Assembly: GCF_026626705.1 (NCBI RefSeq)
Contig: NZ_JAPNKC010000001.1
Coordinates: forward strand, 10,440,001-10,504,000
Origin: Pyxidicoccus sp. MSG2
GTDB lineage: Bacteria > Myxococcota > Myxococcia > Myxococcales > Myxococcaceae
DNA length: 64,000 nt
Reading direction: 5' to 3'
The translations under genes and the position numbers were made by a program. Shown piece after piece: positions 1 through 9,678 of the stretch. Within the stretch, counting starts at the first letter, position 1, and each line of letters starts with the position of its first letter. The notes under the pieces were generated by a model. It was not told the DNA's origin. It saw only the letters and a program-made list of their open reading frames with translations, and ran no database searches.

Positions 1-2409
1 GGCCACCAGATTCCCGCGTACTACTGCACCTCGTGCAGCCCCCGGCAGGGCGATGACACGGACCTGCCGCTGGACGCGCCCACGGTGAAGGTGGGCGGGG
101 TGGACTTCGCGCGCGCGGAGCCCATCGTCGCTCGCGAGCAGCCGAAGTCCTGCCCGAAGTGCGGCGGCGCGTCCTTCATCCAGGACTCGGACGTGCTGGA
201 CACGTGGTTCTCGTCCGCGCTGTGGCCGTTCTCCACGCTGGGCTGGCCGCGCGAGACGCCCGAGCTGAAGACTTTCTACCCGACGTCCGTCATGGAGACG
301 GGCAGCGACATCATCTTCTTCTGGGTCGCCCGGATGATGATGATGGGCCTGCACTTCATGGGGGATGTGCCCTTCCGCACCGTCTACCTGCACGCGATGG
401 TGCGCGACGAGAAGGGCGAGAAGATGTCCAAGGTGAAGGGGAACGTCATCGATCCCCTGGACATCGTCCTCGGCGCTCCGGCGGACAAGCTCCAGCCGAC
501 GCTGAAGAACAAGTTCCCGCAGGGCATGCCGGCGTTCGGCGCGGACGCGCTGCGCTTCACGCTCGCGACGCTCACCCAGCAGGGCCGGGACATCAAGCTG
601 TCCATGGACCGGCTGGCTGGCTACAAGGCCTTCTGCAACAAGCTGTGGAACGCCAGCCGCTTCGCCCTGATGAACATGGGCGACTTCCAGCTCGACGCGC
701 GCCCGCTGACCGAGCGCAAGCTGACGCTGGCGGACCGGTGGATTCTCTCCCGGCTGCAGCGCGCCACCACCGAGACGCACAAGGCGCTGGAGGAGTTCGG
801 CTTCGCCGAGGCCGCCTCCACGCTGTACCAGTTCCTCTGGGCCGAGTTCTGCGACTGGTACATCGAGCTGGCCAAGGGCTCGCTGTACGGCGAGGACGCG
901 GAGGCCAAGGACTCCACCCGCGCGGTGCTGGTGTTCAGCCTGGACCGCATCCTGCGGCTGCTGCATCCGTTCATGCCGTTCATCACCGAGGAGATCTGGC
1001 AGAAGCTGCCGATGTCCCGGCCGACGGCCAGCATCATGATTGCCCCGTTCCCCACGCCGGAGGCGGCGCTGGTGGACGAGGCGGCCGAAGCGGAGATGGC
1101 GCCCGTCATCGCCGCGATTGAAGGCCTGCGCACCATCCGCGGCGAGAGCAACCTGCCGCCCGCCACGAAGGTGAAGGCGGTGGTGCAGAGCCCGGACGCG
1201 CGCACGCGCGAATTGCTGGAGCGGTGGCGTGGCTACCTCATGCCGCTGGCCGGCCTCTCCGAGGTGCAGGTGGGCGCGCCGGGCGCGAAGCCGCCGCAGG
1301 CCGCCGCCTTCGTGGGCTCGAATCTGGAGATCTACGTCCCGCTGGCGGGCCTCGTCGATTTGGACGCGGAGCGCGAGCGGTTGAAGAAGGAGATTGCCCG
1401 CGCCGAGCAGGAAGTGGCCGGCGTGCTGCGCAAGCTGGAGAACCCCAACTTCGTGGCCAAGGCGCCGCCGGACGTGGTGGTGAAGGACCGTGCCCGCGTC
1501 GAGGAGCTGAACGAGCGCAAGGCCAAGCTTCAGGACCACCTGCAGCGGATTGCCCCGGAGCCCGCCATGCCCGAGAACACGCCGTCTGAGAGCAGCACGT
1601 CGTCGTCCCAGGAGGCCGTCTCCCCCTCCGCCCAGGCCCAGGTGAAGGCCGCCCCGACGCAGGAAGAGAAGGGCGGTGTGGACCTGGGCCGGGAGTTGAA
1701 GGGTGAGATGGGTGACTCGGGCGGCGCGCCCGAGGCCGAGGACTCGCAGGTCCAGGACGCGCTCGCGAAGCTGCGGGAGCGCACCAAGGAGGGCCTGTCC
1801 GCGGCCGACCACCAGGACCTCGGCGTCGCGTACATGAGCATGGGGCTCGTGGACGACGCGATGCGCGAGTTCAACCGGGCCAAGGAGGGCGACGCCGAGG
1901 CGCCGGCCACCGGCACGGACGAGGACTCCGCTTCGGCGAAGGCGCAGGGCGACAAGCTGGCGAAGCAGGTGCCGGCGGCGAAGCCCAAGCGCCCGGCCCC
2001 GGCGAAGAAGACGCCGTCCGCTCCGGCGAAGGTGCAGGGCGACAAGCTGGCGAAGCAGGCTGCCCCCCCGGCGGCGCCCGCGAAGAAGGCGGCTGCTCCC
2101 GCGAAGAAGGCCGCGGCTCCCGCGAAGAAGGCCGTGGCGAAGAAGGCCCCCGTGAAGGCGGCAGCGGCGAAGAAGGCCCCCGCCAAGAAGGCCGCGGGCA
2201 AGGCTCCGGCGAAGAAGGCCGCGGCGAAGAAGGCCCCCGCCAAGAAGGCCGCGGGCAAGGCTCCGGCGAAGAAGGCCCCCGCGAAGAAGGCGGCGGCGAA
2301 GAAGGCGGCGGGTCGGAAGGCTCCCGCGAAGAAGGCCTCCGCGAAGAAGGCGGCGGCGAAGAAGGCCACCCGGGCGAAGCCCACGGCACGGGCGAAGGCC
2401 CGGCGGTAA
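1..2409 (+). CDS. valS: Valyl-tRNA synthetase, 3' part, with a histone H1-like C-terminal tail
   Basis: Class I aminoacyl-tRNA synthetase that charges tRNA(Val) in the cytoplasm. The frame is open from base 1, so the 5' end (Rossmann HIGH region and most of the editing domain) lies outside the window. Visible features are a zinc-type CPKC motif near base 150, the DVLDTWFSS block near 190, KMSKV at 421-435 and the anticodon-binding domain to about 1340. The C-terminal coiled-coil arm (LDAERERLKKEIARAEQEV) runs to about 1560, where a normal ValRS would end. Here about 280 more residues follow: an acidic Ser/Glu-rich linker, one TPR-like unit (GVAYMSMGLVDDAMREF), two KVQGDKLAKQ-like segments and a long run of AKKA/APAKK repeats to the stop. 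nadC follows after 11 bases, probably in the same transcript. The ValRS identity is certain; the role of the tail is unknown. Confidence 0.97.
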   Translation, partial: GHQIPAYYCTSCSPRQGDDTDLPLDAPTVKVGGVDFARAEPIVAREQPKSCPKCGGASFIQDSDVLDTWFSSALWPFSTLGWPRETPELKTFYPTSVMETGSDIIFFWVARMMMMGLHFMGDVPFRTVYLHAMVRDEKGEKMSKVKGNVIDPLDIVLGAPADKLQPTLKNKFPQGMPAFGADALRFTLATLTQQGRDIKLSMDRLAGYKAFCNKLWNASRFALMNMGDFQLDARPLTERKLTLADRWILSRLQRATTETHKALEEFGFAEAASTLYQFLWAEFCDWYIELAKGSLYGEDAEAKDSTRAVLVFSLDRILRLLHPFMPFITEEIWQKLPMSRPTASIMIAPFPTPEAALVDEAAEAEMAPVIAAIEGLRTIRGESNLPPATKVKAVVQSPDARTRELLERWRGYLMPLAGLSEVQVGAPGAKPPQAAAFVGSNLEIYVPLAGLVDLDAERERLKKEIARAEQEVAGVLRKLENPNFVAKAPPDVVVKDRARVEELNERKAKLQDHLQRIAPEPAMPENTPSESSTSSSQEAVSPSAQAQVKAAPTQEEKGGVDLGRELKGEMGDSGGAPEAEDSQVQDALAKLRERTKEGLSAADHQDLGVAYMSMGLVDDAMREFNRAKEGDAEAPATGTDEDSASAKAQGDKLAKQVPAAKPKRPAPAKKTPSAPAKVQGDKLAKQAAPPAAPAKKAAAPAKKAAAPAKKAVAKKAPVKAAAAKKAPAKKAAGKAPAKKAAAKKAPAKKAAGKAPAKKAPAKKAAAKKAAGRKAPAKKASAKKAAAKKATRAKPTARAKARR

Positions 2410-2420
2410 CTGGAGGCGAC

Positions 2421-3293
2421 GTGCAGCAGGATTACCTCGACCGTCTCATCGCGCTCGCCCTCGATGAGGACCTGGGGGCGGCGGGAGACGTCACCTCGCA
2501 GGCCCTCATTCCTCCGGATGCGGAGGGCAGCGCGGAGCTGGTCGCGAAGGAGCAACTGGTGCTCGCGGGGATGGAGGCCTTCATCCGCGTGTTCCACAAG
2601 GTGGACCCCGACGTCGAGGTGGAGCTGATCCGCCGTGACGGCGAGGAGATCAAACCCAAGGTGGTCGCCGCGCGCTGCCACGGGCGGCTGCGCTCGCTGC
2701 TGGTGGCGGAGCGCACCGCGCTCAACCTCGTCCAGCGAGCCGCGGGCATCGCCACCCTGGCGCAGCAGGCGATGACGTCCGTGCGGGGGTCCAAGCTGAA
2801 GGTGCTGGATACCCGCAAGACGCCTCCGGGCATGCGCACGCTGGCCAAGGACGCCGTCCGCATGGGCGGCGCCTCCAACCACCGTTTCGGCCTCTTCGAT
2901 GGCGTCCTCATCAAGGACAATCACATCGCGGCGGTGGGGGGTTCCATCTCCGAGGCCCTCCGCCTCGCGAAGCTGCACGGGCCCCGACTGGCCAAGATTG
3001 AAATCGAGGTCACCAACCTCAAGCAGCTCGCCGAGGCGATTGAGCACGGCGCCGACGTGGTGATGCTCGACAACATGGACGACGCGCAGATTCGCGAGGC
3101 GGTGAAGCTCACGAATGGCCGCGTTCCGCTCGAGGTCTCCGGCGGCGTCACCCTGGACCGGCTGCCCCGCCTGGCGAAGATGGGCGTGGACTTCGTGTCC
3201 ATGGGCGCGCTGACGCACTCCGCGCGGGCCATGGACCTGTCGTTGGAAATCACCGGCACGGCGAAGAAGCCGCGCAAGGCGAAGCCGGCGTAG
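2421..3293 (+). CDS. nadC: Nicotinate-nucleotide pyrophosphorylase (carboxylating)
   Basis: Quinolinate phosphoribosyltransferase of de novo NAD synthesis: quinolinate + PRPP gives nicotinate mononucleotide + CO2 + PPi. The 290-residue length is typical. Family motifs are DEDLGAAGDVTS near the N terminus, ERTALNLVQRAAGIAT, the PRPP/quinolinate-binding DTRKTPPGMR, GGASNHRFGLFDGVLIKDNH, and the C-terminal barrel segments IEIEV, VVMLDNM and LEVSGGV. The start is GTG at 2421, with GGAGG about 7 bases upstream. The last residues are basic (KKPRKAKPA). It lies 11 bases after valS. No nadA or nadB is seen in the window. Confidence 0.96.
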   Translation: MQQDYLDRLIALALDEDLGAAGDVTSQALIPPDAEGSAELVAKEQLVLAGMEAFIRVFHKVDPDVEVELIRRDGEEIKPKVVAARCHGRLRSLLVAERTALNLVQRAAGIATLAQQAMTSVRGSKLKVLDTRKTPPGMRTLAKDAVRMGGASNHRFGLFDGVLIKDNHIAAVGGSISEALRLAKLHGPRLAKIEIEVTNLKQLAEAIEHGADVVMLDNMDDAQIREAVKLTNGRVPLEVSGGVTLDRLPRLAKMGVDFVSMGALTHSARAMDLSLEITGTAKKPRKAKPA

Positions 3294-3300
3294 AGCGCAT

Positions 3301-3336
3301 GCGAGGGCCGGGGCTGACGCGGCCATGGCCCTTCGC
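3301..3336. terminator. Candidate bidirectional hairpin between convergent genes
   Basis: Arms GCGAGGGCC (3301-3309) and GGCCCTTCGC (3327-3336) pair over 9 bp with one bulged T. The hairpin sits in the 91-base gap between the stops of nadC (plus) and the beta-helix gene (minus). There is no clear U-tract, so its use as an intrinsic terminator is inferred from position and pairing. Confidence 0.45.
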
Positions 3337-3384
3337 TGCTTCTCCCGGAGAGGGGCCCGAACTGGCGCCCCCCTCCGGCACGGC

Positions 3385-6303
3385 TCACGGCGAGTAGCGG
3401 CCCAGGAAGAGGTCCTTGCCACCCGCGCTCGTCTGGCCGGGCAGGGTGCCCATGGTGCCGCCCACGAGGTACACGCCGTTGCCGGTCAGTGTCGCCGCAC
3501 CCAGCGCCACCTCGTCCGTGGCGGAGCCCAGGTGCTGTGTCCAGCCCCGGGTGCCATCACCGGCATATTGGGCGAGGTACGCGTCGAAGCCGCCCGCGTA
3601 ACCCGGAGCCAGTGTGCCGGTGCTGGAGCCGGCCAGGTACACGGTGCCGCTGGAGTCGGTGGCCACGCCGTAGCCGAACTCATCCGCGGCGGTGCCGAGC
3701 TGGCGGGCCCACTGGCGGTCCCCCGAGCTCGTCCAGCGCGACACGAAGGCATCCGAGCCACCCTGGTTGTCGAACGCCAGCGCGCCCGTGGTGGACCCGC
3801 CCACGACGATGGCGCCCGTGCCATCCACCTCCACGTCCTGCGCGACGTCGTTGCCAGCGCTGCCCCACTGGCGCACCCACGACAGCGTGCCCGTGGCGCT
3901 GTACTTCGCGAGGAAGACGTCCTGGCCGCCGCTGCTCGCGGCCCCCTGCATGGAGCCGCTGGTGACGCCCGTCACGTAGACGTTGCCGCCGGAGTCCGCC
4001 GCCACGCCGTAGGCGAGGTCGTCCGAGGACGTGCCCAGCATGCGCACCCAGAGGAGGCCGCCCGTCGCGCTGTACTTCGCCACGAAGGCGTCCTTCAGCC
4101 CGGCGTTGGTGCCCTGGAGCGAGCCCGAGGTGTAGCCCGCGACGAAGAAGTTCGTTCCGTCCGTGGCCACCGCCCGCACCGAGTCCTCGGCGGCCGTGCC
4201 CAGCATGCGCACCCACTCGCGTGTCCCCAGCGTGTTGTACTTCGCGACGAAGCCGTCGGAGGTGCCTCCGAGATACGCCTCATCCGCGAGGCCGCTGCTC
4301 GCGTTGCCGCCCATGACGACGGCCGTGGAGGTGGCCGCCACGCCGTAGGCGTGCTCGTCACCCGCGGCGCCCAATTGCCGGCCCCAGTCCCGGCTGCCCG
4401 AGGCGCTGTAGTGCCGCAGCACCGCGTCGCGGCCGCCCTGGTTGTCGTAGTCGAACGCGCCCAGCGAGTAGCCCGCCACGTAGGCGCCCCCGTTCGGGTC
4501 CGCCGCCACCGCATAGCCGTACTCGTCCGAGGACGTGCCGGTCTGCTGCTGCCACAGCAGGTCCCCGCCCGTGGGGGGCGGAGTCGTCGTCGTGCAGCGC
4601 TCCAGCGCGCCCTTGTCCGGCGCGCTCCCGCAGAAGGTGGCGCCCGTGTTGTTCAGCGCGCTGTCCACCGCGGGCGACGTCGACTGGAGCGTCAAATCGC
4701 CCGCGGACTCCTGCGTGAAGGCCGGCGCCGCCACCGCGCTGGTCGGGTCTCTCAGCGTCAGTCCGCCGATGGCGCAGGCGCTGCTGCGCCAGCCGCTCAG
4801 GTCCTTGTCGCCCTGGGCGAAGTCGCAGGCGAGGTGCGCGGCGGAGCCGTCCGCATGGGAGTAGAGATTCCCATCGGACTCGAAGTCCACGAGGTAGTGG
4901 CCGTCCGTCACCAGCCACCGCGAGCCGGCCGCGGACAGCGAGATGACGTTGTTCCAGAAGTCCATGTTGCGCACCGTCCACCCCGCGCCGGAGATGACGA
5001 CGCCCATGCGGCCCGCCTGGGAGATGGTGTTGTGGAAGAAGTCGCCACCATCGAGCTTCTGGACGTACAGGGCGGTGCCCGAGGTGCTGTTGTTGCCGCA
5101 GCCCTTCTCGCCCCAGTACAGGTGGTGGAAGCGGGTGCGGGCCACGACGATGTTTGCCACCGGGTCGGTGGCGCTGTTGCCGACGCCCACGCCCATGCAG
5201 GCGTCGGAGATTTCGGAGTCCTCCACGCGGATGCCCTGGGCGCTGAAGTGGAAGATGGTGGTGCCTCCGCCCCGGAGCGTGCCGCTGGAGTCCTTCGCGG
5301 CGCGGAAGCCGTGGTAGCGCTCGCGGCGCAGCGTGATGAAGTCGCAGTCCTTGATGTCCGCGGCCTCCTCCACCACGCCCTGGTTGGCCGGGCTGGTGAA
5401 CATGTCGTTGTCCTCCAGCGTGATGTCCGCGGGCCGCGCTCCGGGCGTGTAGCCATAGAGCGGGCCGGCGCACTGGAGCCCGTCACCGGTGTTGTCGTGG
5501 ATGGTGTTGCCCTTCACCAGCACGGAGTGCGAGTCGGACAGGACGACGATGGCGTGGCCGTCATCGCGCTCACGGCAGTAGCGGCGCAGGACGTTGGACG
5601 CGTCGTACTCGGGCTTGCAGAAGCTGCCGGCGGAGCAGTCCGCGTGCGTGGTGCAGGCCACGCCCCGGGCGCTGCCCGCGGTGTGCTCGAAGGTGTTGCG
5701 AAGCTCGTTGCCCTGGATGAGGACGTACTGGGCCTGCACGTTGAGCGCGTCCAGCGAGGCGTCGCGCACCAGGCTGTTGCGCAGCGTCAGGTGGTCCGAG
5801 CGGAAGAGCACCACGTGCGTCCGCGCATAGCGGCCGTCCAGCTCCAGCCCGTCGAGAATCCAGTACCGCCGGTTGAGGCGGAAGATGGGCGCGCTGCCGT
5901 TGCTCTTGAGCACCGGCTTCGCTTCGCCGGGCGCACCGCGCACGGTGATGGGCGCAGCGGCCGTGCCGTCGAGGGCCGAAGCGGAGGCCAGGTCCACCTG
6001 CACCGCGTCGTAGGTGCCTGCGTGGACGTAGACGGTGAAGCCGGCGGGCAGGCCGCGCACCGCTCGCACCACCGAACGCCACGGTCTGGCCGCGCTGCCG
6101 TCACCCGTGGAGTCGCTGCCGGTGAGGCTGACGTGAACCACCTTGTCGGCGGGTGACACGTAGCTGGCATAGGCGTTCTGTGACTGCACCGTCGCTGCAC
6201 TGCGACGGTCCCCGGCCACGATGTCCTTGCTCACGGCCGCGGAGGCCTGGCAGGCAAGGGTCAGCACCGCGAGCGCGTAACTCCGCGCCACATTCCCACG
6301 CAT
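3385..6303 (-). CDS. Secreted right-handed beta-helix protein with C-terminal SBBP propeller repeats
   Basis: Predicted exported protein of 972 residues. Residues 1-23 are a signal peptide ending ACQASA. A segment beginning VSLTGSDSTGDGSAARPW and continuing to VYVHAGTYD matches the entry strand of DUF1565/parallel beta-helix proteins. Residues about 110-500 are beta-helix turns rich in Asn ladders and LRNS/VKGNTIHDN-type turns, with several Cys. After a Thr/Pro linker (TTTTPPPTGG, near 550) come about seven repeats of the kind GTSSDEYGYAVAADPNGGAY followed by VAGYS and W-R-LG. These are SBBP (beta-propeller) repeats, about 60 residues each. Helix folds of this type are common in polysaccharide-active or adhesive proteins; no catalytic motif could be assigned. 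The start has GGGAG upstream. It is transcribed towards nadC and is apparently monocistronic. Confidence 0.85.
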   Translation of the reverse strand: MRGNVARSYALAVLTLACQASAAVSKDIVAGDRRSAATVQSQNAYASYVSPADKVVHVSLTGSDSTGDGSAARPWRSVVRAVRGLPAGFTVYVHAGTYDAVQVDLASASALDGTAAAPITVRGAPGEAKPVLKSNGSAPIFRLNRRYWILDGLELDGRYARTHVVLFRSDHLTLRNSLVRDASLDALNVQAQYVLIQGNELRNTFEHTAGSARGVACTTHADCSAGSFCKPEYDASNVLRRYCRERDDGHAIVVLSDSHSVLVKGNTIHDNTGDGLQCAGPLYGYTPGARPADITLEDNDMFTSPANQGVVEEAADIKDCDFITLRRERYHGFRAAKDSSGTLRGGGTTIFHFSAQGIRVEDSEISDACMGVGVGNSATDPVANIVVARTRFHHLYWGEKGCGNNSTSGTALYVQKLDGGDFFHNTISQAGRMGVVISGAGWTVRNMDFWNNVISLSAAGSRWLVTDGHYLVDFESDGNLYSHADGSAAHLACDFAQGDKDLSGWRSSACAIGGLTLRDPTSAVAAPAFTQESAGDLTLQSTSPAVDSALNNTGATFCGSAPDKGALERCTTTTPPPTGGDLLWQQQTGTSSDEYGYAVAADPNGGAYVAGYSLGAFDYDNQGGRDAVLRHYSASGSRDWGRQLGAAGDEHAYGVAATSTAVVMGGNASSGLADEAYLGGTSDGFVAKYNTLGTREWVRMLGTAAEDSVRAVATDGTNFFVAGYTSGSLQGTNAGLKDAFVAKYSATGGLLWVRMLGTSSDDLAYGVAADSGGNVYVTGVTSGSMQGAASSGGQDVFLAKYSATGTLSWVRQWGSAGNDVAQDVEVDGTGAIVVGGSTTGALAFDNQGGSDAFVSRWTSSGDRQWARQLGTAADEFGYGVATDSSGTVYLAGSSTGTLAPGYAGGFDAYLAQYAGDGTRGWTQHLGSATDEVALGAATLTGNGVYLVGGTMGTLPGQTSAGGKDLFLGRYSP

Positions 6304-6432
6304 TCGGAACTCCCGTTCGTTCTGTTAACTGGAGGATGAAGCGCGGCCAGGGTGGCACTGACCCACCCGGAAATTCCATGTAGGGACCGGCGAGGCGGGG
6401 AAGCGCTCGGTGGCCTGTGCGGAGAGGAAGCA

Positions 6433-6483
6433 GCACGCGCACGAGTGGCGTGATCCGCGATCGCGGACCCGCACGCGCACGAG
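6433..6483. repeat. Paired 13-bp direct repeats around a 14-bp palindrome
   Basis: GCACGCGCACGAG occurs at 6433-6445 and again at 6471-6483, 38 bp apart. Between them is the perfect palindrome TCCGCGATCGCGGA (6454-6467). The element lies between the stop of the phosphatase gene and the start of the beta-helix gene, both on the minus strand. It could be an operator for the latter or a structured 3' end of the former. The pairing and repeats are seen directly; function is unknown. Confidence 0.6.
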
Positions 6484-6501
6484 CCAACTACTGCGTGAAG
6501 C

Positions 6502-8118
6502 TCACTTGCCGGTGAGCACTTCGGCGCGCGGCTTGCCTTCCGCCGACGCGGGCATGCCCATCTCCATCAGCGCCGCCAGCGTGGGCGCCACGTCGATGGG
6601 GTCCATCTCTTCCATGTACACGCCCGGCTTGATGCCCTTGCCCGCGAACACCACGGGCACCTGCGAGTCGTACGCGTACGGCGTGCCGTGGCTCGTCCCC
6701 TCCGGGTCCGCATAGAGCAGGGTGAAGGGCTTGAGCATGTACAGCACGTCCCCGCCGCGCTCCGGGTAGTAGCCCTTGCGCAGCGGCGCGAGATGGCCCC
6801 CCACGTCCGGCGCGGTGAACAGGTCGTCCCGTGCCACCGCCGCCACCACCGCCGGCTGCTTCGCCAGCCACGTCGCCGCCGCGCGCCGCACCGCCGCGCC
6901 GTCCGTCTTGCCTCCCTCCAGCGACTTGCCGGAGAGGTACACGTCCAGTTCCTCGATCGTGGCCGTCACGTCGCCGCCGAACTGCTTGCGCAGCTCCTGC
7001 GTCAGCGCCTGGGCCAGCGTCGTCGGGTTGATTCGCTGCGCCGGCAGCCCCTGCGCCGCCCACTGCTCCGGCGGCGCCGCGCCGCCATGGTCCGCCGCCA
7101 GCGCGATGACCAGGTTGGCCCGGCCTCCCGCCGCGCGCTCGGCCGCGGCGATGAGGTCTCCCAGCGCCTTGTCCAGCCGCAGCACCGAGTCCTGCATCTC
7201 CCACGAGTACGGACCGAACTCGTGGAACACCAGGTCCGTCCCGCTGACGCTCACCGCGAGCAGGTCCGGCACTTCGTCCTTGCCCAGCCCCTCGCCGACA
7301 ATCGCCGCCTTCGCCGCCTCCACCAGCACGTCATGGGCGTCGGGAGACACGCCGAACGCCCGGTAGAACGTCAACCCCGGCGACGGGAGCCCCCCGTCGA
7401 GCGGGTGCGGGAAGGTGCGGCCCAGGCCGTACGCATTCACCTCGTAGGGGCGGTCGTCCTCGCCCACGTACTCCGTGCGCGGACGCGACAGCTCCCACTT
7501 CTTCCCGAAGAAGGACTCCGGCAGCTTCCGCGCGTTCAGCTCCTTCACCCACGCGGGGAACTCCTTCGTGTACCAGGTGCCCGTGACGAACTTTCCCACG
7601 CCGTCGTCGAACCACCACGCCTGGCCCAGGCGCCCGGCCAGGGCGATGGCCGCGCGGGACTTGAGCGACACCGCCACCGCCTTGCCGCGCTCCTGCGTCG
7701 CCACCCGGAGCCTGTCCGCCAGCGTCTCCACCATGAGGTTCGCCGGGCTGGCGTCCTGCTCCGGCGCCAGCGGCACCTCCAGCACCGGGTGCGCCGGGTC
7801 CACGAAGGAGTTCACCGGCTTGCCCGTGGCGCGATCCACCCAGCGGTTGTCGACGATGCCGTGACGCCATGGGTTGGCGCCCGTGGAGAGGGTGGTGTGG
7901 CCCGGCGCGGTGCGGCACTCCGCGTAGCCGTAGCGCGCGTACGGGTAGAAGGCACCCGCGTTGAGCAGCTGTCCCAGGCCTCCCTGGAGCCGGGGCCGGT
8001 TGCGCAGCAGCACGTCGCTACCGAGCGCATCCACGGTGATGAACAGCGTGAGCCGCGGCGCACGGGCCGAGGCGGGCAGGGCGGCCAGGGCCGTCATCAA
8101 CAGGAGTGCTCGAATCAT
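6502..8118 (-). CDS. Secreted alkaline-phosphatase-superfamily hydrolase (type I phosphodiesterase/PafA-like)
   Basis: Predicted exported phosphomonoesterase or phosphodiesterase of 538 residues. The signal peptide MIRALLLMTALAALPASARA starts at 8118; an in-frame ATG 39 bases further upstream adds a non-hydrophobic leader and is less likely. Metal-site motifs of the alkaline phosphatase superfamily are FITVDALGSD at the N terminus, the nucleophile region TAPGHTTLSTGANPWRHGI (Thr nucleophile, as in PafA), VSVSGTDLVFHEFGPYS and LAADHGGAAPPEQ. The last part (GTSHGTPYAYDSQVPVVFAG, then DPIDVAPTLAALM) is typical of this family. It is divergent from the thioesterase gene across 97 bases. Substrate unknown. 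Confidence 0.88.
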   Translation of the reverse strand: MIRALLLMTALAALPASARAPRLTLFITVDALGSDVLLRNRPRLQGGLGQLLNAGAFYPYARYGYAECRTAPGHTTLSTGANPWRHGIVDNRWVDRATGKPVNSFVDPAHPVLEVPLAPEQDASPANLMVETLADRLRVATQERGKAVAVSLKSRAAIALAGRLGQAWWFDDGVGKFVTGTWYTKEFPAWVKELNARKLPESFFGKKWELSRPRTEYVGEDDRPYEVNAYGLGRTFPHPLDGGLPSPGLTFYRAFGVSPDAHDVLVEAAKAAIVGEGLGKDEVPDLLAVSVSGTDLVFHEFGPYSWEMQDSVLRLDKALGDLIAAAERAAGGRANLVIALAADHGGAAPPEQWAAQGLPAQRINPTTLAQALTQELRKQFGGDVTATIEELDVYLSGKSLEGGKTDGAAVRRAAATWLAKQPAVVAAVARDDLFTAPDVGGHLAPLRKGYYPERGGDVLYMLKPFTLLYADPEGTSHGTPYAYDSQVPVVFAGKGIKPGVYMEEMDPIDVAPTLAALMEMGMPASAEGKPRAEVLTGK

Positions 8119-8215
8119 ACGTATTAGAAGCTGCCCTGGTGCGGTGGTGGGAAGCAACCAACATCCCGCGCGACTGCTTGGACGCCGAACACCGCCCTGT
8201 TACGGTCGCCGCTTC

Positions 8216-8644
8216 ATGGTCGAGGCCCGGCTTCGCGTCATCTACGGCGACACCGATCAAATGGGTGTCGTCTACTACGCGAACTATTTCCGCTACTTCG
8301 AGTTCGCCCGAAGCGAGTACTTCCGTGCGAAGGGCGGCAGCTATTCCGAGCTGGAGCGCTCCGGCACGCAGCTGCCCGTCGCGGAGGCGAGCTGTCAGTA
8401 CCGCGCCCCCGCCCGTTACGAGGACCTGATTGTCATCCGCGTCACGGTGAGCGAGTTGCGCCGCGCGTCCATCGTGTTCACCTACGAGCTTTTCCGCGAG
8501 GGCGAGCCACGCACGCTGCTGTGCACTGGCCGTACCCTGCATGCCTGCGTGGGGCGCGACGGCAAGCCCGTCCGGATGCCGGACGCCATCGTCCGACTGC
8601 TGAAACCCTCGGAGCCCGAGCCGGGCTCCTCCACTTCCACCTGA
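8216..8644 (+). CDS. Hot-dog acyl-CoA thioesterase (YbgC/4HBT family)
   Basis: A 142-residue single hot-dog domain thioesterase. It opens with RVIYGDTDQMGVVYYANYFRYFEFAR, the 4-hydroxybenzoyl-CoA thioesterase/YbgC signature; the Asp in GDTDQMG is the usual catalytic acid. The likely reaction is hydrolysis of short- or medium-chain acyl-CoA in the cytoplasm. In other proteobacteria ybgC sits with tol-pal genes, but no tol genes are visible here. ATG 8216 is chosen because the domain begins immediately; the upstream in-frame extension overlaps the divergent phosphatase gene and lacks family similarity. glpX follows 29 bases downstream. Confidence 0.9.
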   Translation: MVEARLRVIYGDTDQMGVVYYANYFRYFEFARSEYFRAKGGSYSELERSGTQLPVAEASCQYRAPARYEDLIVIRVTVSELRRASIVFTYELFREGEPRTLLCTGRTLHACVGRDGKPVRMPDAIVRLLKPSEPEPGSSTST

Positions 8645-8673
8645 ACCTTCAGGGACACTCAAGGAGCACACAC

Positions 8674-9639
<966 letters not shown>

Positions 9640-9678
9640 GCCGTTCCCTCACGCCGCTTCCCGGAGACGGAGTCACCC

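Noticed and set aside
2060-2400. Tandem DNA repeats in the valS tail as a possible CRISPR or separate repeat locus
   Set aside because: The repeats are in frame, code AKKA/APAKK, have no spacers, and are explained by the protein tail.
1530-3422. Long minus-strand open frame opposite valS and nadC
   Set aside because: It lies antisense to two clear genes, and its Ala/Arg/Phe-rich product is the expected shadow of lysine/alanine-rich and GC-biased codons.
3325-6156. Long plus-strand frame opposite the beta-helix gene
   Set aside because: Product is Arg/Val/His/Ala-rich without domains; the minus-strand gene has a signal peptide and clear repeats.
8641-8656. Palindromic CTGAACCTTCAG resembling a LexA site before glpX
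   Set aside because: After CTGAAC the bases do not follow the M. xanthus LexA motif, and the sequence overlaps the thioesterase stop codon.
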